Shown: positions 1 to 9,254 of the stretch, piece by piece | How positions within the stretch are numbered: the first letter of the stretch is position 1 | How the letters are laid out: each line of letters opens with the position of its first letter | From: Tidjanibacter sp. | GTDB taxonomy: Bacteria > Bacteroidota > Bacteroidia > Bacteroidales > Rikenellaceae | Assembly (NCBI GenBank): GCA_017390585.1 | Contig: JAFPBB010000052.1 | Span: 1 to 38,247 of the forward strand | Length of the DNA stretch: 38,247 nt | Reading direction: 5' to 3' | Translations under genes and position numbers: made by a program | The notes under the pieces: generated by a model | The model's input: the letters and a program-made list of their open reading frames with translations, nothing else | The model's database searches: none | What the model was told of the DNA's origin: nothing

Positions 1-424
1 GGTGGCTCAAAGGGCGCAAATACTCCATAGCAAGCACCACAAAGGCAACCACAGCCAACGTGTACATCACCTTGCGGACCAAGAAGAGCACCACAATCTC
101 GTCGAACATCCAGCCGCAAGCCACATAGCTCACCACCATCATCGCAAGTTGCGACACCCTCCCACGGCGCAGAGTCATCTCACCTCCGCGATGGCGTATC
201 AACACCCTCTGCAACCACAGAAACGCCACAGGCATAAGCAGGGTTATGAAGGCCGTGTTGCCAATCACAAAGAGCTGCACATTTTTCGGGTAGTCGAGCG
301 GTGAGGCCCACCCCACCATAGTCATCACAACCATCCATAGGGCCACAAGAGCCGGGTGGAGTGCCATCGACACCACAGAGGCCCACCTCTCGGACCAACC
401 ATATCTCTGCACACTGTTTTCCAT
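1..424 (-). CDS. Membrane protein, 3' end outside window (partial)
   Basis: An open frame starts at the ATG at 422-424 and runs 141 codons to the window edge without a stop, so the C-terminus is missing. The protein is strongly hydrophobic: I see segments near residues 18-38 (beginning SMALHPALVALWMVVM), 50-65 and 88-135, separated by a short basic loop around 66-82. The HPAL element in the first helix recalls membrane proteins of the PAP2-like group often found next to Bacteroidetes rpoN, but no phosphatase motif is visible in this part, so that link is only a guess. It lies 104 bases downstream of rpoN on the same strand and could be co-transcribed with it. Real gene: likely. Function: unknown. 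Confidence 0.6.
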   Translation of the reverse strand, partial: MENSVQRYGWSERWASVVSMALHPALVALWMVVMTMVGWASPLDYPKNVQLFVIGNTAFITLLMPVAFLWLQRVLIRHRGGEMTLRRGRVSQLAMMVVSYVACGWMFDEIVVLFLVRKVMYTLAVVAFVVLAMEYLRPLSH

Positions 425-528
425 CTTGCCATTCCTTCTCTGCCTCTCGTGCCCCTCTCGGTGCAGGAGAGCGCAAAACATACAATATATAAATAGGTAT
501 TCCCCAAAAGAGCCCACCGTTCGCACCA

Positions 529-1950
529 CTATATCTGGCGGCGCAGGCGAGCAACGGGAATCTTCAGCATCTCCCTATACTTGGCCACCGTGCGTCGGGC
601 GATGTGGTAGCCCTTGTCATTGAGGATGTTCATCAGTGCCTCGTCGGTCAGAGGGTGACGTTTGTCCTCCTCCTCAATGCAGTCGGAGAGAATCTGCTTG
701 ATTTCGTGCGACGACACCTCCTCACCACTATCGGTCTGCATTGCCTCCGAGAAGAGACTCTTGAGGGGCAGAATGCCGAAATGGGTCTGGATATACTTGC
801 TATTCACCACCCTCGATATGGTCGACACATCGAGCCCCGTGCGGTCGGCAATATCCTTGAGAATCATAGGTTTGAGCTTCCTCGGATCGCCATCCACAAA
901 GTAGTCACGCTGATAGTCAAAAATCTCCGTCATCGTACCGAGCAGAGTGTCGTGGCGCTGCTTGATGGCCGAGATGAACCACTTTGCCGAGTCGATCTTG
1001 CTCTTGACAAATTGGAGTGCCTCCCTGCCCTGTTCGCCCGTAGCGTCACTTGCAATGGAGGAGCGAATCATATCCATATAGCGGCGATTAATCTTCAGCT
1101 CGGGGACATTGTAGGAGTTCAGACGGAGGTCAAACTCCCCCTCGTGGTAGTCGAGAATGAAGTCGGGAACCACATAGGGAGCCGCATCGTCCGACGCATC
1201 GCCATACATATTACCCGGCTTGGGCGAGAGTCGTCGTATCTCGTCGATGGCCTCCAAGAACTCCTCGCGCTCCACATCCAGACGCGCCAAGAGGCGGTCG
1301 TAGTGCTTCTTGGCAAAGTCGTCGAAATATGACGAGAGAATCAGCTTTGCCAGCTTGCCACTCTCCGAAAGGGGCTCCTGCGAACGCAACTGCAAGAGCA
1401 GGCACTCCTGCAAATTACGGGCACCCACACCCGAAGGCTCCAACTCCTGCACCACCGACAAGACCCTCTCCAACTCCTCCACACTGAGGTCGAGCCCCAC
1501 ACTGAAGGCTATGTCATCCGACACGGAGAGCAGGTCGCGGCGCAGATAGCCATCATCGTCGAGACTACCTATGAGGTAGCGTGCTATCGCCCTGTCGCGT
1601 GGTGAGAGTTCCTTGTAGCCAAGTTGTTCTTCGAGAAACTCCTGCAATGAGCGTCCGCCGGAGATGTAGACCATAGGTTGGCGGTCGTCGCGCGAGTGAT
1701 TGTTGGTGCGGAGCTTGTAGTTGGGGGTATCGTCCTCCTTGAGGTACTCCTCCACCGAGATCTCCTTGGGCTCCTCACCCGCACTCTCCTCCTTGACACC
1801 CTCCTCCAACACGGGATTCTCCTCGATCTCCTGTTTGATGCGCTGCTCGAGCAAGAGCGACGGGAGTTCGAGAAGTTTAATCATCTGTATTTGCTGCGGC
1901 GAGAGTTTCTGCTGCAGTCCGAGAATTTGTTTTTGGCTGAATGAACTCAT
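529..1950 (-). CDS. rpoN: RNA polymerase sigma-54 factor
   Basis: Sigma-54 recruits core RNA polymerase to -24/-12 promoters and needs an AAA+ activator to open them. The 473-aa protein has the full family layout. Residues 1-50 form the Gln/Leu-rich activator-interaction region (QQKLSPQQIQMIKLLELP), followed by an acidic linker (about 50-75), the core-binding domain, and a C-terminal DNA-binding domain that ends in a perfect RpoN box, ARRTVAKYRE, at residues 451-460. The length is normal and the start at 1950 fits the conserved N-terminus. A short hairpin followed by seven T lies only 18 bases upstream on the coding strand. No activator gene or -24/-12 promoter was recognised in this window, so its targets are elsewhere. 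Confidence 0.97.
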   Translation of the reverse strand: MSSFSQKQILGLQQKLSPQQIQMIKLLELPSLLLEQRIKQEIEENPVLEEGVKEESAGEEPKEISVEEYLKEDDTPNYKLRTNNHSRDDRQPMVYISGGRSLQEFLEEQLGYKELSPRDRAIARYLIGSLDDDGYLRRDLLSVSDDIAFSVGLDLSVEELERVLSVVQELEPSGVGARNLQECLLLQLRSQEPLSESGKLAKLILSSYFDDFAKKHYDRLLARLDVEREEFLEAIDEIRRLSPKPGNMYGDASDDAAPYVVPDFILDYHEGEFDLRLNSYNVPELKINRRYMDMIRSSIASDATGEQGREALQFVKSKIDSAKWFISAIKQRHDTLLGTMTEIFDYQRDYFVDGDPRKLKPMILKDIADRTGLDVSTISRVVNSKYIQTHFGILPLKSLFSEAMQTDSGEEVSSHEIKQILSDCIEEEDKRHPLTDEALMNILNDKGYHIARRTVAKYREMLKIPVARLRRQI

Positions 1951-1968
1951 ACTGTATACTTTAACGTT

Positions 1969-1997
1969 AAAAAAAGACCACTATTGTATTGCGGTCT
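1969..1997 (-). terminator. Hairpin plus T7 just upstream of rpoN
   Basis: Read on the minus strand, arms at 1991-1997 and 1975-1981 pair over 7 bp (one G-U) around a 9-nt loop and are followed by seven T. This looks like an intrinsic terminator for transcription arriving from asnS. It ends 18 bases before the rpoN start, so it could also act as an attenuator of read-through into rpoN. The stem is short, so strength is uncertain. Confidence 0.5.
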
Positions 1998-2100
1998 CTT
2001 CATTCATTAAAGTCTTTCTTGGGGTCGTAGCGGACACGGAGTGCCCAAAGGTTTGCTGGGGAGCCTTAGACGGGAAGTCCGGAGGGCTCGGTGGCACCTG

Positions 2101-2132
2101 GGGCGACGGAGGGGCGACGGAGGGGCGACGGA
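2101..2132. repeat. Three tandem copies of an 11-bp G-rich unit
   Basis: The unit GGGGCGACGGA occurs three times back to back (the first copy lacks one G), directly before the longer 9-bp array. No gene overlaps it. Confidence 0.7.
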
Positions 2133-2139
2133 AGGGCCC

Positions 2140-2346
2140 GAGGGAATTTAGTGAGTTTAGGGAACTTAGAGAACTTAGAGAACTTAGAGAACTTAGAGAA
2201 CTTAGAGAACTTAGAGAACTTAGGGAATTTAGGGAAGTTTATTCCCTAATCTCACTAATCTCACTAACCTCACTAAACTCCTTAATCTCCCTATTCTCCC
2301 TATTCTCCCTATTCTCCCTATTCTCCCTATTCTCCCTATCCTCCCT
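2140..2346. repeat. Purine/pyrimidine 9-bp tandem array between rpoN and asnS
   Basis: The left half (about 2142-2240) is a run of 9-bp units of the type GAACTTAGA, with six near-identical copies in the middle. The right half (about 2243-2346) is made of pyrimidine-rich 9-bp units: CTCACTAAT-type first, then repeated CCTATTCTC. The two halves are roughly reverse-complementary in composition (purine-rich then pyrimidine-rich), so the region could fold into a long imperfect hairpin. The gap from the rpoN start to the asnS stop (1951-2417) holds only this array, the 11-bp repeat and two hairpins. Closely similar arrays flank the four-helix-bundle gene at 15877-16434. Confidence 0.85.
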
Positions 2347-2348
2347 CC

Positions 2349-2387
2349 CCTCTTTGCCCCCCACCGAGCAGGTGCGGGGCAAAGAGG
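2349..2387 (-). terminator. Strong stem-loop downstream of asnS
   Basis: CCTCTTTGCCCC (2349-2360) pairs perfectly with GGGGCAAAGAGG (2376-2387), and the stem continues with CACC/GGTG after one mismatch. It lies 31 bases past the asnS stop. There is no T-run on the minus strand, so it may protect the 3' end or act only as a weak terminator. Confidence 0.6.
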
Positions 2388-2417
2388 CGGTGACAAAATC
2401 ACCGCGAGAGATATCTA

Positions 2418-3800
2418 CTAATACTCGGCGTTCTTGGGAGTGCGGGGGAAAGGAATCACATCGCGGATGTTGGCCATACCGGTAACGAAGAGCAACAAGC
2501 GCTCAAAGCCCAAGCCAAAACCACTGTGAGGAGCCGAACCCCAGCGGCGAGTGTCGAGATACCACCAGAGGGTCTCCTTGCTCATACCACGCTCCTCGAT
2601 GATGTTGTTGAGTTTCTCGTAGTCGGCCTCACGCTCGCTACCACCGATAATCTCGCCAATCTTGGGGAAGAGAACATCCATAGCGCGAACGGTCTTGCCA
2701 TCCTCATTCTGCTTCATATAGAAGGACTTGATCTCCTTGGGATAGTTGATGAGGATAACGGGCTTCTTGAAGTACTCCTCAACGAGGTAGCGCTCGTGCT
2801 CGCTCTGCAGGTCGCAACCCCAAGTGCAGGGAAACTCGAACTTCTTGCCGCTCTCGCCGAGGATGCGGATACCCTCGGTGTAGTCGAGTCGCACGAAGTC
2901 GCAAGCCACAACGCCGCGGAGGCGCTCGATGAGCTCCTTATCAAACATATTGTTAAGGAAGGTGAGGTCGTCCATACAGTTGTCCAGAGCATACTGAACG
3001 CAGTATTTGATGAACTCCTCAGCCAGAGCCATATTATCCTCGAGGTCGTAGAAAGCCATCTCGGGCTCAATCATCCAGAACTCGGCCAAGTGGCGGGGAG
3101 TGTTGGAATTCTCGGCACGGAAGGTGGGGCCAAAGGTGTAGATCTGACCCAACGAGAGAGCACCAAGCTCACCCTCGAGCTGACCCGACACGGTGAGTGC
3201 GGTCTGACGTGCAAAGAAATCCTGAGCGTAGTCCACCTTGCCATCCTCGGTCTTGGGCACATTGTTCAGGTCGAGTGTGGTAACGTTGAACATAGCACCC
3301 GCACCCTCGCAGTCCGAAGCGGTAATCAGAGGAGTGTGCCAATAGTAGAAACCCTTGTCGTTGAAGAACTTATGAATTGCATAGGCCATTGCGTGGCGGA
3401 TGCGGAATACGGCACCAAAAGTGTTGGTGCGGGGGCGCAGGTAGGCAATCTCGCGGAGGAACTCCATCGAGTGACCCTTTTTCTGGAGGGGGTAGGTAGC
3501 ATCAGCTTTACCATAGATTTCAATCTCTTTGGCCTGCACCTCCACGGGCTGGCCCGAACCCACCGACTCCACAAGCAGACCCTTCACACAGAGGCAAGCG
3601 CCTGTGGTGACATCTTTGAGGAGATTCTCATCGGCGGTAGCCATATCCACAACTACCTGTATGTTGTTGATGGTCGAGCCGTCATTGAGAGCAATGAAGG
3701 CTACGTTTTTGTTGCCGCGTTTCGTACGCACCCAACCTTTGACAACGACCTCCTGACCTTGTGGTGTCTGTCGGAGCAAATCGTAAATTCTCACTGTCAT
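2418..3800 (-). CDS. asnS: Asparaginyl-tRNA synthetase
   Basis: This class IIb enzyme charges tRNA-Asn with asparagine in the cytoplasm. The 460-aa protein has an N-terminal OB-fold anticodon-binding domain (about residues 1-105, containing [21 protein letters not shown]), then the class II catalytic core. Motif 2 contains [21 protein letters not shown] (starting at residue 227). Motif 3 is [15 protein letters not shown] at 427-441, near the C-terminus, followed by the conserved ending [11 protein letters not shown]. Length matches bacterial AsnS. The SNTPRH segment favours AsnS over AspRS. It is a single gene with a putative promoter at 3923-3930, giving a leader of about 115 bases. Confidence 0.97.
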   Translation of the reverse strand: MTVRIYDLLRQTPQGQEVVVKGWVRTKRGNKNVAFIALNDGSTINNIQVVVDMATADENLLKDVTTGACLCVKGLLVESVGSGQPVEVQAKEIEIYGKADATYPLQKKGHSMEFLREIAYLRPRTNTFGAVFRIRHAMAYAIHKFFNDKGFYYWHTPLITASDCEGAGAMFNVTTLDLNNVPKTEDGKVDYAQDFFARQTALTVSGQLEGELGALSLGQIYTFGPTFRAENSNTPRHLAEFWMIEPEMAFYDLEDNMALAEEFIKYCVQYALDNCMDDLTFLNNMFDKELIERLRGVVACDFVRLDYTEGIRILGESGKKFEFPCTWGCDLQSEHERYLVEEYFKKPVILINYPKEIKSFYMKQNEDGKTVRAMDVLFPKIGEIIGGSEREADYEKLNNIIEERGMSKETLWWYLDTRRWGSAPHSGFGLGFERLLLFVTGMANIRDVIPFPRTPKNAEY

Positions 3801-3922
3801 AGTTTGCTGTTAAAAAAGTTTTTTTTGTTCTATATTTTCGTTGTTTTGTTTCTCGAGTGATTGCCCTATCGTGCCGAAGTCATACATCCCAATGCACTCT
3901 TCGGGCACAATATTTCACGTTA

Positions 3923-3930
3923 CAAATGTA
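3923..3930 (-). promoter_or_regulatory. Putative -7 element for asnS
   Basis: On the minus strand this reads TACATTTG, an exact match to the Bacteroidetes -7 consensus TAnnTTTG. No clear TTTG sits at the -33 position; a T-rich stretch occupies it. The implied leader to the asnS ATG is about 115 bases. Confidence 0.5.
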
Positions 3931-4012
3931 CACATCTTTTTCTAAAAAAAAGATTTTCCGACACTATAAATTAAAAAAGAGCCAACACCTTCCATTCTAC
4001 GCTCCCAAAAAG

Positions 4013-4044
4013 ATACGGGTGCCGACCATTTTCGGCACCCGTAT
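4013..4044 (-). terminator. Intrinsic terminator of the FN3-like lipoprotein gene
   Basis: A perfect 13-bp stem, ATACGGGTGCCGA paired with its complement around a 6-nt loop, is followed on the minus strand by a short T-run (CTTTTTGG). It starts 30 bases after the stop of the 4074-7043 gene. Confidence 0.85.
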
Positions 4045-4073
4045 TCAGTGGTAAAATCGCAGTGGAGAGAGGC

Positions 4074-7043
4074 CTATTTGCGGCGGCTCTCAATCCACAT
4101 ATCGCGTCGTTGCTGCTCGGTGTAGTGCTTGGGACCCTCCACTTTCTTGAACTCCACCTTGGGACCGATAGCGCCACGACTTGCGGGACGTGCGGGAGGT
4201 GCAATCCTCTGGTTGGTCTCAACCATCTCCTTCTTGACAGCGCCAACACTCCTGCGTGCTGCCTTTGCAGGAGCTGCAGTAGCAGCGGTGTTGCGGGTGA
4301 GAACAATATCCTCAATGAGGGCAACATTGACGTTGTACATACCCGAGCCATAGTAGATTGCCGAGTTGGGATAGAAGTTGCTGCCGCTGTACTCGAAGGG
4401 TTTAACGGTGATGGTGTTGCCATCCTCGGAGATCTCCACGGGGAAATGACCGTTTATGATGTTGCCATTCTCGTCGCCCATATAACCAACGGGCAGCTTG
4501 TTAACATAGTCATAGGCAATCAGGTGCGACTCGTAGATGGCGCCATCCATAGCATACCAGCTCGACATAGGAGTGAAGTAGTTCACATTGAAAGGAGCGG
4601 TAACGGTGCCATCGGCAGCAACCTCCAGGAACCACTTGGGACCGAAGTCGTAGATGGGCATCTCGCTGGTGAAACCATTATAGGTATCCGAAATGAAGAG
4701 GCTGTAGGGGTCGGCGTATTGGTAGTAGGGAACAAGAGCGTCGGCGAAGTTGAAGCCATTCATCAGGATGCGGTTCTGTGCGCGAGTATTATCGTTGAAG
4801 GTCTTGGCTGCAGCCTTAAACTCGGCGTAGTAGAGGTCGGCCATCTCGCGGCTCACACCGTGGCGCTGGAAGGTTTCATAGACATCCTCTGTGAGCGTCT
4901 CGGGATACTCGAAGTCACCGATGGTGATAATGCTGGTACTTGGCTCTGTCATAGGCTCATACTGCTCAGTGTCAGAGTTATATACCATATAATAGATGGT
5001 TGTTGTTGCAGTCCAATCACCCTTGAGGCTCTCAAACAGCTCGCTCTCCACGCGCTCGGCAGCAGGCTCCACCAGCGACCTTGCGATGACAACATCGGAG
5101 TAGGTCTCGGTACCCTCGTCGTTGGCTACCATAGCAGCGAGATAGGTCTTTTCGTTGGGACGCGAGGTGTAGTTGATGGTGAGGCCCTCGTCGGAGTTGA
5201 TGCGTGCAAGCTCTACGGAGCTGAACTCCATACCGTAGTTATACACAATCTCCTGCGCGCTCATACCTGCCATCAGCCACTCCTTCTCATAGTTTGCAAT
5301 GACCTTACCGCTCTCGGCATCCTTGGTAGGACACTTAACGTTGAAATTAACCTCGTAGGGGGAGGTCGACTCCAAGGGGGTTACGATCAGCTCAGGCGCA
5401 GGCTTGGTGGGCTTGGGCAGGTAGAACTCGAAGTGTTTGTAGACCTGCTCGTGGCCATCGAGGTAGCCGTCGCCATTGAAGTCGCCGCGCAGACCCACAA
5501 CGTCCACCCAATATTTCGAGTCGCGGGGGATGTCGTAGAAGTACTCGCTGAGGGCGGTCTGGATGGAACCGTTGAAACCGCGTTCTGCATCGTAGGGGTT
5601 GACAATCATTGTCACGCCGCCATACATAGCCTCGAGCGAGGTGGCAAACCACTGCATATGCTCCTGACCGATAGCATTGGAGGCGATGCCATGCTCGAGG
5701 TCACTCATAATCATAATGGCCACCTGCTTGATAGATTTGTCGGCCGAAACCTTAATCTGTGCATCGTCGGGCTCGGCGTTAATCTCCACCTGGATGAACT
5801 CCTCGGGCAGGGGCTCGGGTTTCTGAATCTGTACAAAAAGCCTATGATACAAGCCCTCCCAATAGGGAGCCTCGTCGAGGGGCGATGCGCTATTCTGCTG
5901 ATCCTCGTAGTAGGCATTCTCGTCGAACATAGGGATGTAGTAGCCATAGCCCCAGCCACCCCAGTGCTCGCCTCTGCGGTACTCACCCATCACCACAACT
6001 TGGGGCTGACCGGGAACGGGTGCATCGTAGAAGATGTCGGGCTCGGCGCTATCGTTCCAAACGTAGCCGTGGGTCTCGTCCACGATGAGCGAGCGGCTCT
6101 CGTTGAAGATGTTCACACCACCCCAAACGGTGTCGTGGAGGTTCATACTCATACCGTCGCCACCGTGACCACCACCTCTGCCGTTGTAGGTGTAGAGGCT
6201 CACTGTAGCCCACTTGATGGCGTGGTTCTGCTCCTTAACTCGGGGCGAAACTTTCACGTCCACAACAAAGCCGCGGTAGTTGATGTCGCGCACGGTGATG
6301 TCCTCCGCGAAGTCGGTGGTTTTAATGCCGTCCATCACGATAATCTCGTCCATATACTCCTCAACCACAGCCACTTCACCAGCGATGTAAACCACATACT
6401 CGCTATTGGGCGAGAGGGCTTTGACGGTGAGGGTATTTTCGCCATTTTCGAGGCTCTGAATCTTGCCGGTTGCAAAGATAATCTGCACATTGGGTGCCTG
6501 CTGACCCTCTGCCTCCGCAGCGGGTTTAACAAGGTAGGCAATGCGCGAAACATTCTCGGCATAGACACCAAACTCGGCAGTGGTTGCGGCGACATCCTTG
6601 AATCGCACCTTCAGCTCGGGAACAATGGGCTCGGCAGCGGTCGTGAAACCAAACTCCTTAACCTCGCTCCACACCTTGTCGGACGAGATGCGACCTGCCC
6701 AATAGGTGATGTAGTCGGTCTCGGCCTCGAGATTGCGGATGGTAACCTGAGTTGCGCCCTCCTTCTCGAGAGCGATCATAGTTCCCTGCGCGAAAATCTC
6801 CTCTGCGGTGGGAATAACGTTCTCACCCTCAACGGGTTTAATAACGTAGGCAACCACAGACACAACCTCTGCATTGACAGAGAGAGTGGCGGCATTGACG
6901 TCGGCACCCACAAGTTTCACCTCCACAGATGCCTTCTCAAAGGGGTCCACGGGAATGGGCGCCTCGGGTACCTCCTTACAAGCCGAGAGGCTCGCTGCGA
7001 CCACAGCCATAAGCAGGGTCGCAAAACGGAAAAGTTTTTTCAT
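4074..7043 (-). CDS. Large FN3-like repeat lipoprotein
   Basis: A 989-aa protein with a type II signal peptide: a basic start, a hydrophobic core and a lipobox ending SLSAC with the lipidated Cys at residue 22. It should therefore be anchored in the outer membrane or exposed at the surface. At least two related units of about 100 aa follow, roughly residues 38-138 and 143-235. Each has a beta-strand start, a VAYVIKP or IAYLVKP element, an IFA.G element and a TLTV or VTIRNL strand before a Y-rich strand (DYITYWAG, EYVVYIAG), which resembles fibronectin type III-like folds. The rest is rich in Tyr, Trp and acidic residues, with a basic C-terminus (ESRRK). No enzyme motif was recognised. It is transcribed alone, with its own terminator. 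Function unknown; a surface binding or adhesion role is only inferred. Confidence 0.85.
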   Translation of the reverse strand: MKKLFRFATLLMAVVAASLSACKEVPEAPIPVDPFEKASVEVKLVGADVNAATLSVNAEVVSVVAYVIKPVEGENVIPTAEEIFAQGTMIALEKEGATQVTIRNLEAETDYITYWAGRISSDKVWSEVKEFGFTTAAEPIVPELKVRFKDVAATTAEFGVYAENVSRIAYLVKPAAEAEGQQAPNVQIIFATGKIQSLENGENTLTVKALSPNSEYVVYIAGEVAVVEEYMDEIIVMDGIKTTDFAEDITVRDINYRGFVVDVKVSPRVKEQNHAIKWATVSLYTYNGRGGGHGGDGMSMNLHDTVWGGVNIFNESRSLIVDETHGYVWNDSAEPDIFYDAPVPGQPQVVVMGEYRRGEHWGGWGYGYYIPMFDENAYYEDQQNSASPLDEAPYWEGLYHRLFVQIQKPEPLPEEFIQVEINAEPDDAQIKVSADKSIKQVAIMIMSDLEHGIASNAIGQEHMQWFATSLEAMYGGVTMIVNPYDAERGFNGSIQTALSEYFYDIPRDSKYWVDVVGLRGDFNGDGYLDGHEQVYKHFEFYLPKPTKPAPELIVTPLESTSPYEVNFNVKCPTKDAESGKVIANYEKEWLMAGMSAQEIVYNYGMEFSSVELARINSDEGLTINYTSRPNEKTYLAAMVANDEGTETYSDVVIARSLVEPAAERVESELFESLKGDWTATTTIYYMVYNSDTEQYEPMTEPSTSIITIGDFEYPETLTEDVYETFQRHGVSREMADLYYAEFKAAAKTFNDNTRAQNRILMNGFNFADALVPYYQYADPYSLFISDTYNGFTSEMPIYDFGPKWFLEVAADGTVTAPFNVNYFTPMSSWYAMDGAIYESHLIAYDYVNKLPVGYMGDENGNIINGHFPVEISEDGNTITVKPFEYSGSNFYPNSAIYYGSGMYNVNVALIEDIVLTRNTAATAAPAKAARRSVGAVKKEMVETNQRIAPPARPASRGAIGPKVEFKKVEGPKHYTEQQRRDMWIESRRK

Positions 7044-7214
7044 TAGAGTAATTGTTTAGTTATGTTAAGTTAGATGAATTATGTTAGTCCTATCGAAATA
7101 TGTTTTGACGAAGGCCAAACTGCCACATAGCCACACCAATCCATATTACACCACCCCACAAAACTACTATATTTTTCCAAAAAAAACATCGTTTCCACTA
7201 TTATTAATATCATT

Positions 7215-7248
7215 TTTGGCTTTTTTACCCAAAAACTTGCTATATTTG
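7215..7248 (+). promoter_or_regulatory. Putative promoter of the DUF4954 gene
   Basis: TATATTTG at 7241-7248 matches the Bacteroidetes -7 consensus TAnnTTTG. TTTG at 7215-7218 is a possible -33 element, with a 22-nt spacer that is slightly long. The ATG follows 24 bases after the -7 element. Confidence 0.6.
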
Positions 7249-7272
7249 TAGGTTGATATACACTTTAAGCCG

Positions 7273-9042
7273 ATGCAACAAAAACAGACCATAGAATACC
7301 GAGCTCTCACAAACGACGAGATTGCCACTCTCCGCAATGGAGGTTGCGACGCCGACGATTGGTCGAGAGTGATGGTTGCCTCCGAGGGCTTCACCCCCGA
7401 GAGCATCTGCCGTTGCCGCTTCAAAGGCGACGTCCGCATCGGTGCAAGAGTGAACATCAAGGACATCACCTCCTTCATCGCCAACTACACCATCGGCAAC
7501 GATGTCCGCATCATCAACGTGGGACTCCTCGAAACCAAGGGACACAGCACCTTCGGTAACGGCACCGAGGTGGCAGCCATCAACGAAAACGGAGGCCGCA
7601 GCATCCGCATCTACGACCAGCTCACCGCACAGGCCGCCTATGTGGGTACCCTCTATCGCCACCGCACCAAGACCATCGAGCAGCTCGACGCAATGGCACT
7701 GCGCTACACCGAGAGCGTGCGCTCCACTATGGGCTACATCGCCGACGGCGCCAAGGTGTGTGACTGCAAGATTATCCGCAATGTCAACATCGGCGAGTGC
7801 GCCGATGTGCGCGGAGCCTCACTCCTCCAAAACGGCACAATCATCTCCACGGCAGAATCGACCACAAAGGTGGGCGTCGACGTGAAGATGTATGACTTCA
7901 TCGCTTGCGACGGCTCGGTTGTGGACAACGGATCGTTGCTCCGCAGGTGCTTTGTGGGTCAGAGCGTGCTGCTCGAGAACCTCACCGCCACCGATTCGCT
8001 CCTCTTTGCGGGCTCCCATCTGGAGAACTGCGAGGCGTGCAGCATCTTCGCAGGCCCCTTCACCGTCTCCCACCACGCCTCCTCGCTCCTGATTGCAGGC
8101 TACTTCTCCTTCTTCAATGCGGGGTCGGGCACCAACCAGAGCAACCACCTCTTCCGCACAGGTGCGGTCCATCAGGGCATCCACCTGAGGGGTGTGAAAT
8201 TTGGCAGCAATGCCTACACGATGCTCCCCTGTCGCAATGGCGCATTCACAGTTGTGGTGGGCAAACACCGCAACCACGGCGATACCGACAACTTCCCCTA
8301 CTCCTATCTGGTGGAGAAGGATGGCGCATCCCACCTGCTCCCCGCAAAGAACCTGATGAGCTACGGCACTGTGCGCGACCTCTCCAAGTGGCCCCAAAGG
8401 GATAAGCGAGGCAGGGTGAAACGCGACAACATCAACTTCGAGGAGTGTACGCCCTATGTTGCGGAGCGCTTTCTCCGTGCCATCGAGACCCTCAAGTCTC
8501 TCCTCGGCACCGAGGGTAGCTCAGCTCCCGACATTCTCAACTGGGGCAGGATGAAAATCACCCGCAAATCGGCACAGCAAGGTAAGAAAATCTACCGCGA
8601 CGCACTTTACAAGTACCTCGCAGAGATGCTCACCTCCGGTGGTCCCAGAGAGGACATCTCGGGACGCGGCCACTGGATTGATTGCAGCGGACAGTATATG
8701 CCTATGGGAGAGATGAACGCCATCCTCGATAGGGTCGACAGTGGCGAGATCACCACCGCAGCAGAGCTGAAGAGCGCATTCGATAGGATTATGGACAACT
8801 ACCACGACTATGCCTACGATTGGGCAGTGGAGGCTGTGGAGTCGCTATTGGGTCGCGCAGTAACGGAGGAAGATCTGGCCAAAGTGATTCGCAGGGGACA
8901 CGAGTCGGCACTCAAACTCAAAGAACTCACCGAGGAGGACCGCGAGAAGGATTTCGACGTGGCCGCACAGGTGGGATATGGCATCGACTCCCTGAGTGAG
9001 GAAGAACGCCTGGCCGACTTCCGCGCAGTGAGGGGCAAGTAG
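7273..9042 (+). CDS. DUF4954 family left-handed beta-helix protein
   Basis: A 589-aa protein matching the DUF4954 family of Bacteroidetes. The middle (about residues 45-330) is full of hexapeptide-like turns such as GDVRIGARVNIKDI, GNDVRIINVG, NVNIGECADVRGA and GSVVDNGSLL, which build a left-handed beta-helix like that of acyl- and nucleotidyltransferases. The C-terminal third (from about residue 400) is charged and probably helical, with KLKELTEEDREKDFD near the end. No signal peptide, so cytoplasmic. The chemical reaction of the family is not known to me; a sugar-nucleotide or acyl transfer role is only suggested by the fold. The ATG at 7273 lies just after a good promoter and begins the conserved region. 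Confidence 0.85.
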   Translation: MQQKQTIEYRALTNDEIATLRNGGCDADDWSRVMVASEGFTPESICRCRFKGDVRIGARVNIKDITSFIANYTIGNDVRIINVGLLETKGHSTFGNGTEVAAINENGGRSIRIYDQLTAQAAYVGTLYRHRTKTIEQLDAMALRYTESVRSTMGYIADGAKVCDCKIIRNVNIGECADVRGASLLQNGTIISTAESTTKVGVDVKMYDFIACDGSVVDNGSLLRRCFVGQSVLLENLTATDSLLFAGSHLENCEACSIFAGPFTVSHHASSLLIAGYFSFFNAGSGTNQSNHLFRTGAVHQGIHLRGVKFGSNAYTMLPCRNGAFTVVVGKHRNHGDTDNFPYSYLVEKDGASHLLPAKNLMSYGTVRDLSKWPQRDKRGRVKRDNINFEECTPYVAERFLRAIETLKSLLGTEGSSAPDILNWGRMKITRKSAQQGKKIYRDALYKYLAEMLTSGGPREDISGRGHWIDCSGQYMPMGEMNAILDRVDSGEITTAAELKSAFDRIMDNYHDYAYDWAVEAVESLLGRAVTEEDLAKVIRRGHESALKLKELTEEDREKDFDVAAQVGYGIDSLSEEERLADFRAVRGK

Positions 9043-9158
9043 AGGCCCGAGTGGAAATCCCGACGCCGAGCCACGCTGCAAGAACGAAACAATATGGTAG
9101 CAGACAGACAATGTGACAACATAAATAGAGACTAACCCCAACAAAAGAGAATCTGACT

Positions 9159-9254
9159 ATGATAACAGCACTGATAATTTTGAGCCTCCTTTCGCTCATC
9201 ACGGGACGGAAAATCTCTCTCGGGAAGCGCGACAAGGCCGACTGCAAAAAATAG
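9159..9254 (+). CDS. Possible 31-aa leader peptide or small membrane protein before tnaA
   Basis: An ATG at 9159 opens 31 codons ending in TAG at 9252-9254, 80 bases upstream of tryptophanase. The peptide has a hydrophobic half (ITALIILSLLSLITG) and a basic tail (KISLGKRDKADCKK), the shape of a single-span small membrane protein. In enterobacteria tryptophanase is controlled by the TnaC leader, which needs a Trp and a Pro; this peptide has neither, so the same mechanism is not supported. It could be a chance frame. The 9043-9334 gap contains nothing else I can support. Confidence 0.3.
   Translation: MITALIILSLLSLITGRKISLGKRDKADCKK

Noticed and set aside
2140-2346. CRISPR array
   Set aside because: The repeats are 9 bp, contiguous and without unique spacers; no cas gene is near. 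The same holds for the arrays at 15752-15881 and 16465-16640.
1721-2485. 254-codon open frame reading through the 9-bp array (RELREL-type repeats)
   Set aside because: It begins antisense to rpoN and reads a tandem DNA repeat; the repetitive product is a consequence of the 9-bp period.
4062-7046. 994-codon open frame on the plus strand
   Set aside because: Exactly antisense to the FN3-like lipoprotein gene, which has a signal peptide and its own terminator; the plus-strand product has no family features and arises from codon bias.
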